Positions 9,276 to 18,529 of a DNA stretch of 64,000 bases are shown one piece after another. Source of the stretch: Shinisaurus crocodilurus. Taxonomy: Eukaryota; Chordata; Lepidosauria; Squamata; Shinisauridae. The notes beneath the pieces were generated by a model. It was not told the DNA's origin. It did no database searches and worked only from the letters and a program-made list of their open reading frames with translations. The DNA lies in contig CM037883.1 in assembly GCA_021292165.1 (NCBI GenBank), positions 9,005,434 through 9,069,433 of the forward strand, read 5' to 3'. Position 1 is the first letter of the stretch, and each line of letters opens with the position of its first letter. A program made the translations under genes and the position numbers.

Positions 9276-9445
9276 AGATTCATAAATCATAGAGTTGGAA
9301 GGGGCCTACAGGCCATTGAGTCCAACCCCCTGCTCAATGCAGGAAACTAGAGGTGGGGTCTCCCATCCAAGTAATAACCAGGCCCTGCTTAGCTTTCCAC
9401 GCTCAGACAAGCTGAGCCAGTGTGAGCCACAGGCCTGTATCCGCT
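9276..9445 (-). mobile_element. 5S-derived SINE with CR1-like tail
   Basis: Read on the minus strand it contains GTGGAAAGCTAAGCAGGGCC, then TGGTTATTACTTGGATGGGA, matching boxes A and C of the 5S rRNA internal control region. It runs directly into the CR1-like tail CTGCATTGAGCAGGGGGTTG. It is a retroposed pol III-type SINE, not a functional 5S gene, because its first 45 bases do not resemble 5S. Confidence 0.8.
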
Positions 9446-9770
9446 GATGTCACCACCTGACTTAATTTGTTTTCTGGCCTGGGACTCCAAGCAGTGCCAG
9501 GCCAGAAAATTGTAACAAATTTCTCATACATCCCTAGAGCCTGTAGCCAATGAAGAAGACCCAGCTACAACTGGTGAGGCAGCTCAGCTACTACATAAGC
9601 CCTCAGTCTTCACCCAGACCTTTGCTGGGTAAACAGCTGTCATTGAGCTACATTGCTCCATCATTGACAAATCAAGTCCTAAGACCTGCACCTTTTTTTT
9701 TGCCCTCTAGCAATAGGTATTTTGCAGCGTGCTGCCTCTGAACATGGAAGTTCCATTTAGTCATTCTGGG
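9446..9770. repeat. Small foldback (9465-9536), then unassigned DNA
   Basis: 'tttgttttctggcctggg' pairs with 'gccaggccagaaaattgt', and the unit ends 'ctcatacatcccta', a TAGGGATG-type terminus. Positions 9537-9770 hold nothing recognisable. Confidence 0.45.
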
Positions 9771-10080
9771 TATAGAGGGGAAGTATCCAACATTGTCATT
9801 CCACAATTAGAAATAGTGGAGCACTGCTGAATCTTTCCATTGCTCAATATGCTTGCACACCTGGCTGTGCAAGGAGCTGTGCAACGGGTTGCAGAAGAAT
9901 TACGTGCAATGTTATGTACAACCACTTGCATAAGAGTTAAGCGTAACCACTTGCACAACTGTGCTTGCACAAATGTAACTTTAGTTGGATTCTTCTGTTG
10001 CACATAGTTCAGAACCTAGTTTCTGCTAGTGCAACGTTATATGTGCTAATGGAATGACACAGCTGGATACTGCCCTATTA
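9771..10080. repeat. Foldback MITE, about 310 bp
   Basis: The left arm 'agtatccaacattgtcattc' pairs with the right arm 'gaatgacacagctggatact', and the ends read TATAGAGGGG and CCCTATTA. The interior repeats TTGCACA/TGTGCAA words. A related GGCAGTATCCA terminus occurs at 31.3 kb in an element flanked by TAA, so a Harbinger-type origin is possible. Confidence 0.6.
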
Positions 10081-10680
10081 CTCACTGATAGAACTCTGCT
10101 CCATGTGTTTGTCCAGTCCATCTAAGTGGGTGCTGTGTGGACATTGTAAAATCCATTCTATCAGCATCTTGTGGATTGTCAGGCACCTTTCGTTCCATTG
10201 TCCGCTCATTCACGGAATCGGATTTTGTGCAAGTGGGTTCAGAGAGCCAGTGTGGCGTAGTGGTGAGAGTGTTGGACTGGGACTCAGGAGATCCGGGTTC
10301 TAGTCCCCACTCGGCCATGAAGCTCACTGGGTGACTTTGGGCCAGTCACTGACTCTCAGCCTAACCTACCTCACAGGGTTGTTGTGAGGATAAAATGGAG
10401 AGGAGGAGTGGAGGACTATGTAAGCCGCCTTGGGTTCCTTGCAGGAAAAAAGGTGGGGTATAAATATAATAAATAAATAAAAAAAATATGCATTTGCACA
10501 AATTTGAAATGCTGAAAATGCATGGATTCCCCCCCCCAACATGCACAAATCCTCCCATGCATATTTTCATACTTTAGCCTATGGGGGAAATGCTCATAGA
10601 GACAGTGTCTTTTTTTGGTCAGTGTCTTTCCCCCCATATTTTTCTACAACCAAATTTTCATAAAATTATGGAAAGTAAAG
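10081..10680. repeat. AT-rich MITE interrupted by a Sauria SINE
   Basis: The left part (ggcacctttcgttccattgt, cggaatcggatttt) and the right part (atgcacaaatcctcc, actttagcctatggggg) are contiguous, inverted, at 48.9-49.15 kb. Here they are separated by the SINE at 10.24-10.49 kb, which is therefore the later arrival. Confidence 0.7.
10241..10488 (+). mobile_element. Sauria SINE, full length
   Basis: A tRNA-like head carries box A (tggcgtagtggtgagagtg, from 10251) and box B (gggttctagtcc, 10295-10306). The body follows ('gggtgactttgggccagtca', 'cctcacagggttgttgtgag') and then a BovB-like end 'gccttgggttccttgcagg' with a (AATA)n tail. This is the best-preserved of about ten copies, and the family marks the host as a squamate. 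It depends on a BovB-type LINE for movement. Confidence 0.92.
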
Positions 10681-11292
10681 CACACACACAGAGAGAACAG
10701 TTTGCAAGTCTTCAGAATCCATGTGACTCAGGAAAAGCCAGTCCACTGCAGAATCTGCATGCCGGATTCTTAGAAATTCAAACTGATTTGAGTCCATTGA
10801 AGATTTCTCCGCCATACCTAGGTGCCAATCACCGCACCTTGTGGCAGTGAATTCCATGAATTATGTGGTGCGTGAAGAAGTACTTTCTTTTGTCTGCCCT
10901 CCATCTACTGCCCGTCAATGTCATCAGGGGACTTCAGGTTCAAAAATGGCGAGGGAGTGATTACAACACATGCAGAGCATTATCTTGACATCTAAATTAA
11001 ATGAAAAGGGGAAAAAATAAATGCAGGAACTAGATGTGTCTGAATTTGCAAGTTATCATCTGCCGCCGCCTCCAGTCCATAATTCCCAACCATTGCTTTT
11101 ATATAGACTTGACGGAGTCTACTGCAATCCATTATACACACTGACATGGGAGTAAATCCCTTTGAACACAGAGAGGATTACTTCTGAGTAGAGACTTGCA
11201 GAGGATTGTACTGTAAGAACATTTTGTCTGTAGTCTGGACAGTCCCAAATTGTGTTCAGAGGGAAATACGAAAACAGAAATGCACAACAAAA
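10681..11292. repeat. CR1 scrap and Harbinger-type MITE remnant
   Basis: At 10830-10925, 'ggcagtgaattccatgaatt' and 'gaagtactttctttt' match a CR1-type LINE 3' region. At 11100-11215, 'ctgacatgggagtaaatccc' and 'attacttctgagtagag' match the common Harbinger-type MITE. The remainder is unassigned. Confidence 0.5.
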
Positions 11293-11482
11293 CATAGGAA
11301 GCCGCCTTCTACTGAGTCAGACCCTTGGTCCATCTAGCCCAGTATTGTCAACACTGATTGGCAGCAGCAGCTCTCCAGGGTTTCATGCAGGATTCTTTTT
11401 AAGCCCTACCTGGAGGCCGGGGCTCGAAGCTGGGACCTTCTGCATGCAAAGCCTGTGCTCTGTCACACTGAGCGATGGTCCC
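11293..11482 (-). mobile_element. tRNA-derived SINE, tRNA-like half of a 5S-tRNA chimera
   Basis: On the minus strand it starts GGGACCATCGCTCAGTGTG (box A like TRGCTCAGTGG) and has CCCAGCTTCGAGCCC near box B. It continues through 'ctccaggtagggctt' and ends in 'tagatggaccaagggtctga' and 'ggcggcttcctatg'. Further copies at 27.2, 27.6, 45.8 and 52.2 kb lack the 5S part. Confidence 0.8.
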
Positions 11483-11483
11483 T

Positions 11484-11585
11484 CCCTACAGTACCTGGTA
11501 TTCCAAGGTGGTCACTCATCCAAGTACTAACCAGGCCCGGCCCTGCTTAGCTTCCAAGATCAGACGAGATTGGGCTGTTCAGGGC
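11484..11585 (-). pseudogene. 5S rRNA-derived sequence fused upstream of a tRNA-like SINE head
   Basis: Read on the minus strand: CCTGAACAGCCCAATCTCGT, then CTGATCTTGGAAGCTAAGCA, then TGGTTAGTACTTGGATGAGT and TACCAGGTACTGTAGG. This follows vertebrate 5S rRNA from about residue 17 to its 3' end and is closer to true 5S than the 5S/CR1 SINEs. It abuts the tRNA-like head in the same orientation with only one or two bases between. Changes in box C and the missing 5' end argue against a working 5S gene. Confidence 0.75.
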
Positions 11586-11901
11586 TGTTCAGAGACTCCT
11601 TATACATGAGACTCCTTGTACAGAGACTCCTTATACATGAATTCTCTCTCTTCTACAACATTTGGCTTGATATATTGTTTAATGTAACTATGGCTAGGGG
11701 GGAAATAAAGTATTAATACAGGCAAGTATAATCCAACATGATTGGTGGATGGGCTGGAGGGGGGATAAAATAAATTACAAGAAACCCCCAAGCCACTGAA
11801 GGATTTATTCCAAGAAAATATACTATATGCCAAAAAGAAAACAAAAAGAAAGAGAGAGAGAAATTATTATCAAATGAAGATATATTGTCCTACGGAGAAG
11901 A

Positions 11902-11942
<41 letters not shown>

Positions 11943-12400
11943 GAGAGAGATATCCCCCCACACACACTTTTCCAAATCTTTGCTTAGTAGTATACTGACT
12001 TTGTAGACTGGAAAAGAGTTAAACATGTTATGTCTCCCACACCTATATTTAACAAACTGATTTATCTGTATTTGTTTATGGTTGTGAATTTTACAGGCAC
12101 AGCTGTCAGATGTGTTATCAGCATAAACCAGTCATTCTTAGAAGTTGCTGGTCTTTTTGGTGCATGCATGCATGCATGCAAAAAAAAAAAAAGTGTATCA
12201 AGCAATCTCAAAGGTTTGACAGCCAGCGTAGCCCAGGTGGTGATCAAGCAAGGAGCCCAAGGCAGCATTATTTCTACCTGGGTATTCAAGGCAGCAACAT
12301 AGTGCAAGCAAAAGAGAAAAGCTCTGGCCCTACAAAGGTGGGTAAGAACCAGAGGAGGAGAGGGGGAGACTTAGGAATGGATCATTAAAAAAAAAAAAAC
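11586..12400. repeat. Simple-repeat-rich stretch
   Basis: Holds a short direct repeat (gagactccttatacatga, 11597-11640), a (GT)n tract at 11904-11940, a (GCAT)n tract at 12161-12180 and a poly(A) run at 12180. No gene or SINE is recognised. Open frames here translate these tracts. Confidence 0.6.
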
Positions 12401-13129
12401 AGGCAATAAGCCAGGTGAACCCCAGGTGTATCTTGGAACCATGCAAAAGAGTGTCTTTCTACACTGAGTCCCACGATCAAGGAGCATTCTGGGTGGCTGG
12501 ACCCAATGGCAGTTTCATGAAAAACACAACAAGACATTGACTGAGCATACTCAGGATGAAGTTAAAAGGAAGGACTTGGCTCTGGGGATGGAAAGGATAC
12601 ATTCCTTTGGATGCCTGGCTTGACTTAAGGCCGACTGACTAAGCATTATGAAGGCTATGCTTCCAAGTGACAGATTGGAATTGAGATGCCCAACAAAGGG
12701 TATCATGAGAGATACCCAGGTGGTGTTTTAAGCTGCTGATCTATCTTTAGGTGAGGATGCTTCAGGATTGGGCCAGGTTTCCTGCTGAGGCTTTAGAATG
12801 ACCAATTAATTCATTCATTTTATTTAGAGGTTCCCTCATTGGTTTCTTGACCATGGTGGCTACCTGGTATTTTGGAAGGCATTTGTGTGTATCCTGAGTT
12901 CCCAAGCTTTGCATACTGGACAAGAACAACTTTAATTAGATCAGTGAACATAGAGATAATGAAGTTTACAATTAAGTCTAGCATACCACCCTAGCATCAG
13001 GATCCTTTTGTTCCTAACTTCCCTGAGACCCTTGGTCATATATCCTTTCCCAAAACAAAAGGTGTATTAGACAAGGCACTAGGCTAGGGAAATGCCAGTG
13101 CAAATATGAAATCTGGACTATGCCATTCC
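12401..13129. other. No recognised feature
   Basis: Single-copy-looking DNA without microsatellites or shared repeats. I see no convincing exon. Confidence 0.4.
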
Positions 13130-13253
13130 GAAGAGACGGGCGATGGCCTCCATTGCCCTCGGCACCTGGATTCCTGCATTGAGCAGGGGGTTGGACTCGA
13201 TGGCCTTGTAGGCCCCTTCCAACTCTACTTTTCTATGATTCTATTATTCTATA
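13130..13253 (+). mobile_element. CR1 LINE 3' tail
   Basis: Contains 'cctgcattgagcagggggtt', 'ggactcgatggccttgtagg' and 'ccttccaactctac', and ends in ATTCTATTATTCTAT. This is the sense-strand 3' end of a CR1-type LINE. Confidence 0.85.
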
Positions 13254-13917
13254 TACAAAACCCATCATTGTTAGTTGAACTTCTCAGTAACAGGCTAGAC
13301 CAAACTTTTAGGTCATGCTTCCCATGATTATTTTACAAGGGGATCGGGCCCCCCATCCTCAAATAGTTTCTGCCACAGCTTCATTTATTTATTTGTACAT
13401 AAATACAAATACATAAATTTGTACATATGTACACATTCATTCATACATAGATATATACATGCATACAAACAATAAGCTGGCTGTTAGAATATAGTTCTTA
13501 CAAGGTGGCTCACATGTAAAAACAGAACAAAACAAAAACCACACCAAAAACACACACACAAAGCTGGCACACCTTCAAACCTATATTTGTGTTAGTAAAG
13601 CCCGCATACATAGGCCTTCTGTTTGTGTGTTGTGTGAACGGAATGGTGGATGTTAGGCTTCAAGGAAGCAAAGGGGAATGGCAGAAGCTAAGTTATGTTC
13701 CATGTCTAACTCTTGGGAAATAGATTGACTGCGAAAACAGATATATCTTGCAGCCATCACTTTTAATATTATTTGTCTGTTAACAGCTGGTTTTCCTTCT
13801 GGAAGGATTACCATTGTCAATACTACCATTGAACATGTATATAAAAAAAACAATGTTAGTGTGTATCTGGGAAACACACACACACACAATACTTTGCAAG
13901 AGCAGATGTGTTGCATT

Positions 13918-13951
<34 letters not shown>

Positions 13952-14055
13952 CATTGGACAAGATTGGAGCATATGACTGGGAAACATATCTCAATTTCAT
14001 CCATTCAGATCCATGATCAAAGTTTTTAATAGTTATACCAGCTATTTTCCCATTT
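13254..14055. repeat. AT-rich and CA-rich simple repeats
   Basis: 13378-13470 is a degenerate (TACA)n/(CATA)n tract, and 13920-13950 is a (CA)n array of about fifteen units. The rest is unassigned. The 115-codon minus-strand open frame with a VCVCVC run is a translation of the CA array. Confidence 0.6.
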
Positions 14056-14260
14056 TTGATTTATTTATTTATTGATTGATTGGTTGATTTCATTTTTATA
14101 CCAGCCACCCAATAGCTGAAGCTCTCTGGATGGTTTACAACAATTAACAAGACAGTCCCTGCCCACAGGCTTACAATCTAAAAAGACACGACACACAAGG
14201 AAAAAGGAATGGGGAGGGAAAAAGGGGGAATATTAATGAATACTCCTGGCAGGGCTGGTG
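14056..14260 (-). mobile_element. LINE 3' tail (L2-like)
   Basis: A TTTA/TTGA-rich start, then 'tttttataccagccacccaa', 'tagctgaagctctctggatg' and 'gtttacaacaattaa'. The same tail, shorter, occurs at 38.8 kb. On the minus strand it ends in a short tandem A-rich tract. The clade is uncertain. Confidence 0.6.
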
Positions 14261-15479
14261 GAATGGCCCTGCGCTCCCTCTCTTCTCCCTCTGCACAGCC
14301 TGCTGGAATGGCTGCTGCTGCTGGCAGTTGAGGGAGGAGGAGCCTTCAGGAGGGCGGCCTTTCAGCAGGGCTGGTGGATGGATGGATGGACCAACCTTCT
14401 ATATTATGGAATATATTTCTCATGGCAAAATTTACATTGACAAATAACCATATATTGCTCATAAATAAAGTAATATTTGCATATATCTACCATACAGTTA
14501 ATATTAGTCAGAGAACCACAGGGAAAGAGTTCGCTAATTAACCGGAAATCTCTTGGCAAAATTCAGCTCTCCTCACCTACAGCCTTTCCCTTCTTCTCTC
14601 CTATAGATGGAATGTAGTAAAAGTTATTTTACCTGCACCCATGCCAGCCTTACACATCCCTTGTAAGTAGGTTTATTATTCTCCTCAGTAGTTAGAATGT
14701 TTGTGAACATTCCATGACATCATGGCAGCCCAGCCAATGGCTAGGGGGTAACTCTCAGCAGAAAGGAAGGATGCCAAAATAGAATTATTTTAACTTTTTA
14801 AATTCTGTACTGCAATTCTGTACTCTAATAATATGGGATGATCCCAATTATTACTATCCTAGGATATTCCACTAACCTTAATTTTGCCCTGGCTTATCCT
14901 AGTGCAAAAGCAGCTTTTCAGACTGAAAGTAGATATATCTGAACTGTCTGAATCAATGGCTTTTCATCTGGTTTCCCATTGAACAACCTCCCATTGAGAG
15001 ATGAAGAGTCACTGTTTCATAATCGAACTCCTAATGAAGTACTAACTGCTGTCTTCATGAATTATTTGTGTTCCCCTTGTACTTGTTACATCTAGGAAAA
15101 GGTCAGCAATTTATCTTTGGTCTCCTACAAATGCAGGCTCTGGTGTTTGCCTGAGGTGTAGCCATGAGTCATGAAGAAAAAATACTTATCACGGGTATTA
15201 GTTATTTGAAAACTGTTGAATGAAGTGAAAATGAAATATGTTGTGCCTTCTCTTAATCAAACCTCCTTTAACACATGCATACACACTTCATTTAAGAGGC
15301 TAGAATTTTGATAAGTAAGAAAACACAGGCAATCCACAGCTCAGTGAAAGAATAAGGGAGAAATGGGATCTCTCACTAGAGTAGTTCAAGCAAAAATCTG
15401 TTTGGTCTATGCATATTATGCTCCTCACTTGGTGATTTTCATGTGTGGTTGAACCATCTCAGATCAAAGGCCACTTTAA
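14261..15479. other. Largely repeat-free; candidate conserved element near 14.95-15.26 kb
   Basis: A GC-rich patch (14270-14390) with CTG-rich words precedes AT-rich DNA. The 14950-15260 interval has the even composition and TAAT-rich motifs seen in conserved non-coding DNA and no repeat partner in the window. No exon was recognised. Confidence 0.3.
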
Positions 15480-15722
15480 ACCAGGGATATATGCAAATTC
15501 AATTTTTGCGTACAAAATATGCAAGCATGCCATGTTTGTAGCTCCAAATCTGATCTGCACAAACCTCCCATTCATTCACTGCTCGATTTGCACAAGTTTC
15601 CCATTCACAGAGAGTGAGCAGTGATCGCAAATGTGAACAGGAATCAGGCACGAGATGAGCGGTGAGATGATTTTCAGAGAATCCTGCTGGCAATCTTGAA
15701 CATTACTCATTCACCTATCCCT
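15480..15722. repeat. AT-rich TAGGGATG-family MITE
   Basis: Shares 'agagagtgagcagtgatcgc' and 'gaacaggaatcaggcac' with the 9-kb copy, and ends 'actcattcacctatcccta'. It starts with 'agggatatatgcaaattc', giving imperfect inverted termini. Confidence 0.65.
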
Positions 15723-16006
15723 ACTTTAAACAAAATGCCTTCCAATGGAATCAATCCACATATTGAGCTGTGATGCAAGTGTTGTTATATGCCTTTTGTT
15801 AACATAAGCTAGTAGCACCATGGAGGAAGTGAATAGACTAAAAAGAAAGTTGCCCCACACCACAGGCTCTTCCACAACAGTGTCAACAGTAACTCCACCT
15901 ACTTCTTCCCGAAACTTTCATTGAAAGAAAATGAATGAGTCTCCATCTGCTGAACAAAGTTTAGCCTGCTTTTCCAATGCAAGCTCCATAAACCATGCCA
16001 CGTGAT
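15723..16006. other. No recognised feature
   Basis: Short unassigned interval between two repeats. Confidence 0.4.
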
Positions 16007-16215
16007 CACAGAATCATAGAGTCGGGATTAACTATGGAGATTGTCTAACCCAATCCCCTGCTTAATGCAAGATCTGCAATGCAGAATGCAACTACAACAT
16101 CTCTGACATGTTCATCCATCCTAAATACCTCCAGTGGAGGCGAGCCCACCACCTCCTAAAGAAGTGTGTTCTACCACTGGAAAGCTCATATCATTAAGGA
16201 GTTACTGTCCGAATG
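16007..16215 (-). mobile_element. CR1 LINE 3' fragment
   Basis: Begins 'atcacagaatcatagagtcg' and continues 'cccaatcccctgcttaatgc', 'ctccagtggaggcgagccca', 'ccacctcctaaagaag'. This is the reverse complement of the CR1 3' UTR, older than the other tails in the window. Confidence 0.75.
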
Positions 16216-16224
16216 TTTAGAAGA

Positions 16225-16668
16225 TATGGACAAATCTGTCAATTTTGGTTTCACTCAGTTTCAGAATTTGTCCAATCTTGAATTCAGTTCAGCCCAAAAC
16301 TTGTTTGTTTTTGTTTTTTTTTAAAAAAAAGTTTGCATGGAAATGTGTACACATTTTTTTCTGCATTTCTCTGGATACATGTATTTTTTAATGACATTTT
16401 GCCAAATATACGCATTTTTTTTGCAAGCAATTTTCCTAATATAATGCATTTTTGAACATTTCCCCCACTAATATACATATATATGAGTGCACTTTCCCCA
16501 AATATCCACATGTCTGTATGTATTTCTAATGGAGAACTGCATTGCAAAATTCAGAGCAGTGTGAATTATAAAAGATAACTGAGTTTCGGTTTCTGCATTG
16601 CTTCAAAAGTGTAAAATTAGGTAATTTCACATTAAAATGTGAACCAAATGAATTTCGCCCTCATCCCT
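16225..16668. repeat. AT-rich TAGGGATG-family MITE
   Basis: The interior is a series of ATATACGCATTTTT-like phrases. The right part (ttcaaaagtgtaaaattagg, cacattaaaatgtgaaccaa, ccctcatcccta) matches the element at 0.1-0.5 kb. The strings of H, F and K in its translations are not protein. Confidence 0.6.
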
Positions 16669-16729
16669 ATAAAATTGCTTTAGCCAAAATCTACTTCCCT
16701 GCAATTACTACTCATTGTTTCTTTCTATT

Positions 16730-17380
16730 ATGGGTGAGCGATCTGCCGAAACCCAACCCTCCTCCAGCTCAGCCGCCGCTGCTCCCACTGAGCCGGGCTG
16801 AAAGTGGGTGCACCACTCGCTGAACTTCCAGGTTCCCAGCGAGCCACTGTTTACATGGAAAATGCCTCAAGATACATCACAAGAAGCTGCAATTTGTGCA
16901 AATCATGCAAATCGTGGCCGATTTGGGCATATCTTAAGGCATTTCCTATGTAAACAGTGGCCTGCCGGTAGGGATGTCCACAAACCTGGGGGGGGGCGCT
17001 GCGCCCCGCCTTGCCTCTCCGCGGTGCCCCCCCACTGCTCGATCCTCAGCAGCGCGGAGCGATTCTCCGTGCTGCTCGAGTCGTTAAGCTGTTAAGCCCT
17101 GTTGCCCTGGTTTCTACGGAAAATACATAGAATTGGGGTCCCGGCGTGCGGGTGCAGGGTCCCATCATGGGTGGCGTGGCCGGCTTGCTGTGGAGAGGCG
17201 AGCGGGCACCGGGACCCGGGAAGGCCCACTTGCCTCTTGCAGGCGTGAGCGGGGCTGATTTCGGCCCACTACGCCTGCTTGAGGCGAGCGGTTACATCCC
17301 TACGGCTGCTGGAAACCCGGAAATAGGTTCCCTGGCTCAACTTGGGAGAACGCGAGTCGAGCCAGGAAAACGGTACGTGT
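16730..17380. repeat. GC-rich foldback element with a nested element in its right arm
   Basis: The left arm 'gagccactgtttacatggaa' pairs with 'ttcctatgtaaacagtggcc', and farther out 'ccaggttcccagcgag' pairs with 'ctgctggaaacccgg'. The right arm is split at 16968/17303 by the nested element. A related foldback with 'ctttttacgtagaaaatgg' and 'ccattttctacataaaaag' lies at 35.6-35.9 kb. Confidence 0.65.
16969..17302. mobile_element. CpG-rich TAGGGATGT-ended element nested in the foldback
   Basis: Starts TAGGGATGTCC at 16969 and ends GGTTACATCCCTA at 17302, a 9-bp terminal inverted repeat. The interior is GC-rich with many CpG and runs of G and C. The right 70 bp recur inside the Tigger-like MITE at 42.96-43.03 kb. 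Removing it joins the outer foldback arm at CCGG/CGGCTG. The host duplication is not clear; at most CGG is shared. Confidence 0.65.
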
Positions 17381-17527
17381 TAGGGATGTATGAGAGCTTC
17401 TCGGCAGACACGAGCGAGGCCCAGACTGGGCCTGCTTGTGTCCGTGTGGGCTCTCAGCCAACCGCGTGGGCTTTACCTTGAGCATCTCCACTCTGCGGAG
17501 GGCCTGCCTTACCGCCCGCTGGTCCCA

Positions 17528-17557
17528 TCGCGTCACTTCCGACGCGGCGGAAGTGAC
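17528..17557. promoter_or_regulatory. ETS/CRE-like palindrome in the CpG-rich element
   Basis: 'gcgtcacttccgacgcggcg' runs into 'gaagtgacg', a palindrome whose arms read CGTCACTTCC and GGAAGTGACG. CGGAAGTGACG combines an ETS core (GGAA) with a CRE half-site (TGACG), a pairing common in CpG-island promoters. It is conserved in the 54.1-kb copy. Promoter activity is inference. Confidence 0.4.
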
Positions 17558-17612
17558 GTGACGGGACCCTGCTCCGTCGCGCTGGACCCCCGTGCTCTGT
17601 TTTTGGCGGGAG

Positions 17613-17655
17613 AAACCAGGGCAACAGGGCTGTTTAAGCCCTGTTGCCCTGGTTT
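17613..17655. repeat. Perfect 19-bp inverted repeat with a 5-base loop
   Basis: 'aaaccagggcaacagggct', loop 'gttta', then 'agccctgttgccctggttt'. It lies inside the CpG-rich element but only one arm is present in the 54-kb copy (ccctgttgccctggttcccc), so a local inverted duplication probably made it in this copy. The word 'aagccctgttgccctggttt' also appears at 17093-17112. Confidence 0.85.
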
Positions 17656-18137
17656 CCCCCACCAAAACTGAGCGCGGGTGGGGTCCAGGATGGATGCGAC
17701 GTGGTGACAGAGCAGCTCTGGCGGCGGTGGACTCGGGCGGAGGTGGCGGCGGTGGCGGAGCCGGAGCTGGCGGCAGCGGCAGCAGCGCGCAGGGAGGGGA
17801 CCAGGTAGGACGGTGGCAGGGGGCAGGGGGGTCCTGCAGCGGCGGCAGCAGGGGGGCAGGGGTCTTCCGGCGGCGGCTCGAGCGGCACAGAGAACGCTCC
17901 GCACCACTCTGAAGAGCAGGACCTGGATGCCGCCGTGGAGGGCCGAGCCGCAGAGAACCACGAGCCTACTTAAGGCTCATGGTACATCACTATTTGGGGG
18001 GGGGGGTCCAGACTGGCTAATCCACTGGATTTCCACCCCTTGAAAGAAATCCTCACACATCCCTTGTTTCTACTCCTTCTCTTTGGAGCAACAGAGAACA
18101 GGGCTGCTCCATCTCCTGCAGATGTGGGTGGGATCTC

Positions 18138-18290
18138 TGTCAGCGTGGTGTAGCGGATAGTGTTGGGATGTTGAGCTGAAAGACCTGGGTTCATATCCTG
18201 GTTCTCAACTATGACACTTGCTGGGTGACCTGAGACTAGTCACTATCTCTCATCCCAACCTACCTTAAAAATATATTATGAATATAAGCA
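18138..18290 (+). mobile_element. Sauria SINE, degenerate and 3'-truncated
   Basis: The head 'cagcgtggtgtagcggatag' and box B-like 'cctgggttcatatcctgg' are followed by 'tgctgggtgacctgagacta'. The 3' end lacks the ATAAA tail. It is older than the other copies. Confidence 0.7.
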
Positions 18291-18365
18291 TGGAGGGAAA
18301 CTGTGCATCCTGCCCTAAATTCATTGGAGGAAGGCCATGATAGACACCAACAGCTACAGGATCAG

Positions 18366-18366
18366 G

Positions 18367-18397
<31 letters not shown>

Positions 18398-18398
18398 G
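18366..18398. repeat. (AAC)n microsatellite
   Basis: About ten ACA/CAA units. The poly-cysteine run in an antisense open frame comes from this tract. Confidence 0.95.
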
Positions 18399-18529
18399 CG
18401 GCAGCTTATGCATGACGTGGAGAAAAGTGGATAGAGAGAAAGGATGTTGTTGTTGTTTTCTCCATTTGTCACAATTCTAGAACTGGGAGTGAGCCAATAG
18501 AACTGATTGGCAGTAGATTCAGAATAGGC

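Larger units (their letters stand above)
17381..17991 (+). mobile_element. CpG-rich hAT-like element, full copy
   Basis: Starts TAGGGATGTATGAGAG and ends near 'ggtacatcacta'. It parallels the 536-bp copy at 53954-54489 along its length: 'gggctctcagcca', 'ctggtccc.tcgcgtcactt', 'cggaagtgacg', 'ccaaaactgagc.cggg', a GGC/GGA-rich stretch, then 'ctctgaagagc'. The interior is dense in CpG and CNG triplets, so all six frames stay open over 250-400 bp. The open frames with G- and A-runs are artefacts of this. Transposase is absent; mobility would depend on a partner. Confidence 0.75.

Noticed and set aside
10241..10310. tRNA gene suggested by boxes A and B in SINE heads
   Set aside because: The boxes lie in a SINE repeated about ten times, with no acceptor-stem pairing or 3' half of a tRNA and with a BovB-like tail.
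11484..11585. Functional 5S rRNA gene
   Set aside because: The 5' sixteen or so bases are missing, box C is altered, and it is fused to a tRNA-like SINE head; no T-run terminator follows the 5S end.
17592..17912. Gly- and Ala-rich proteins from GC-rich frames at 17.6 and 54.2 kb
   Set aside because: All six frames are open because CGG/GGC-rich DNA lacks stops; the two element copies do not keep a common frame or length.
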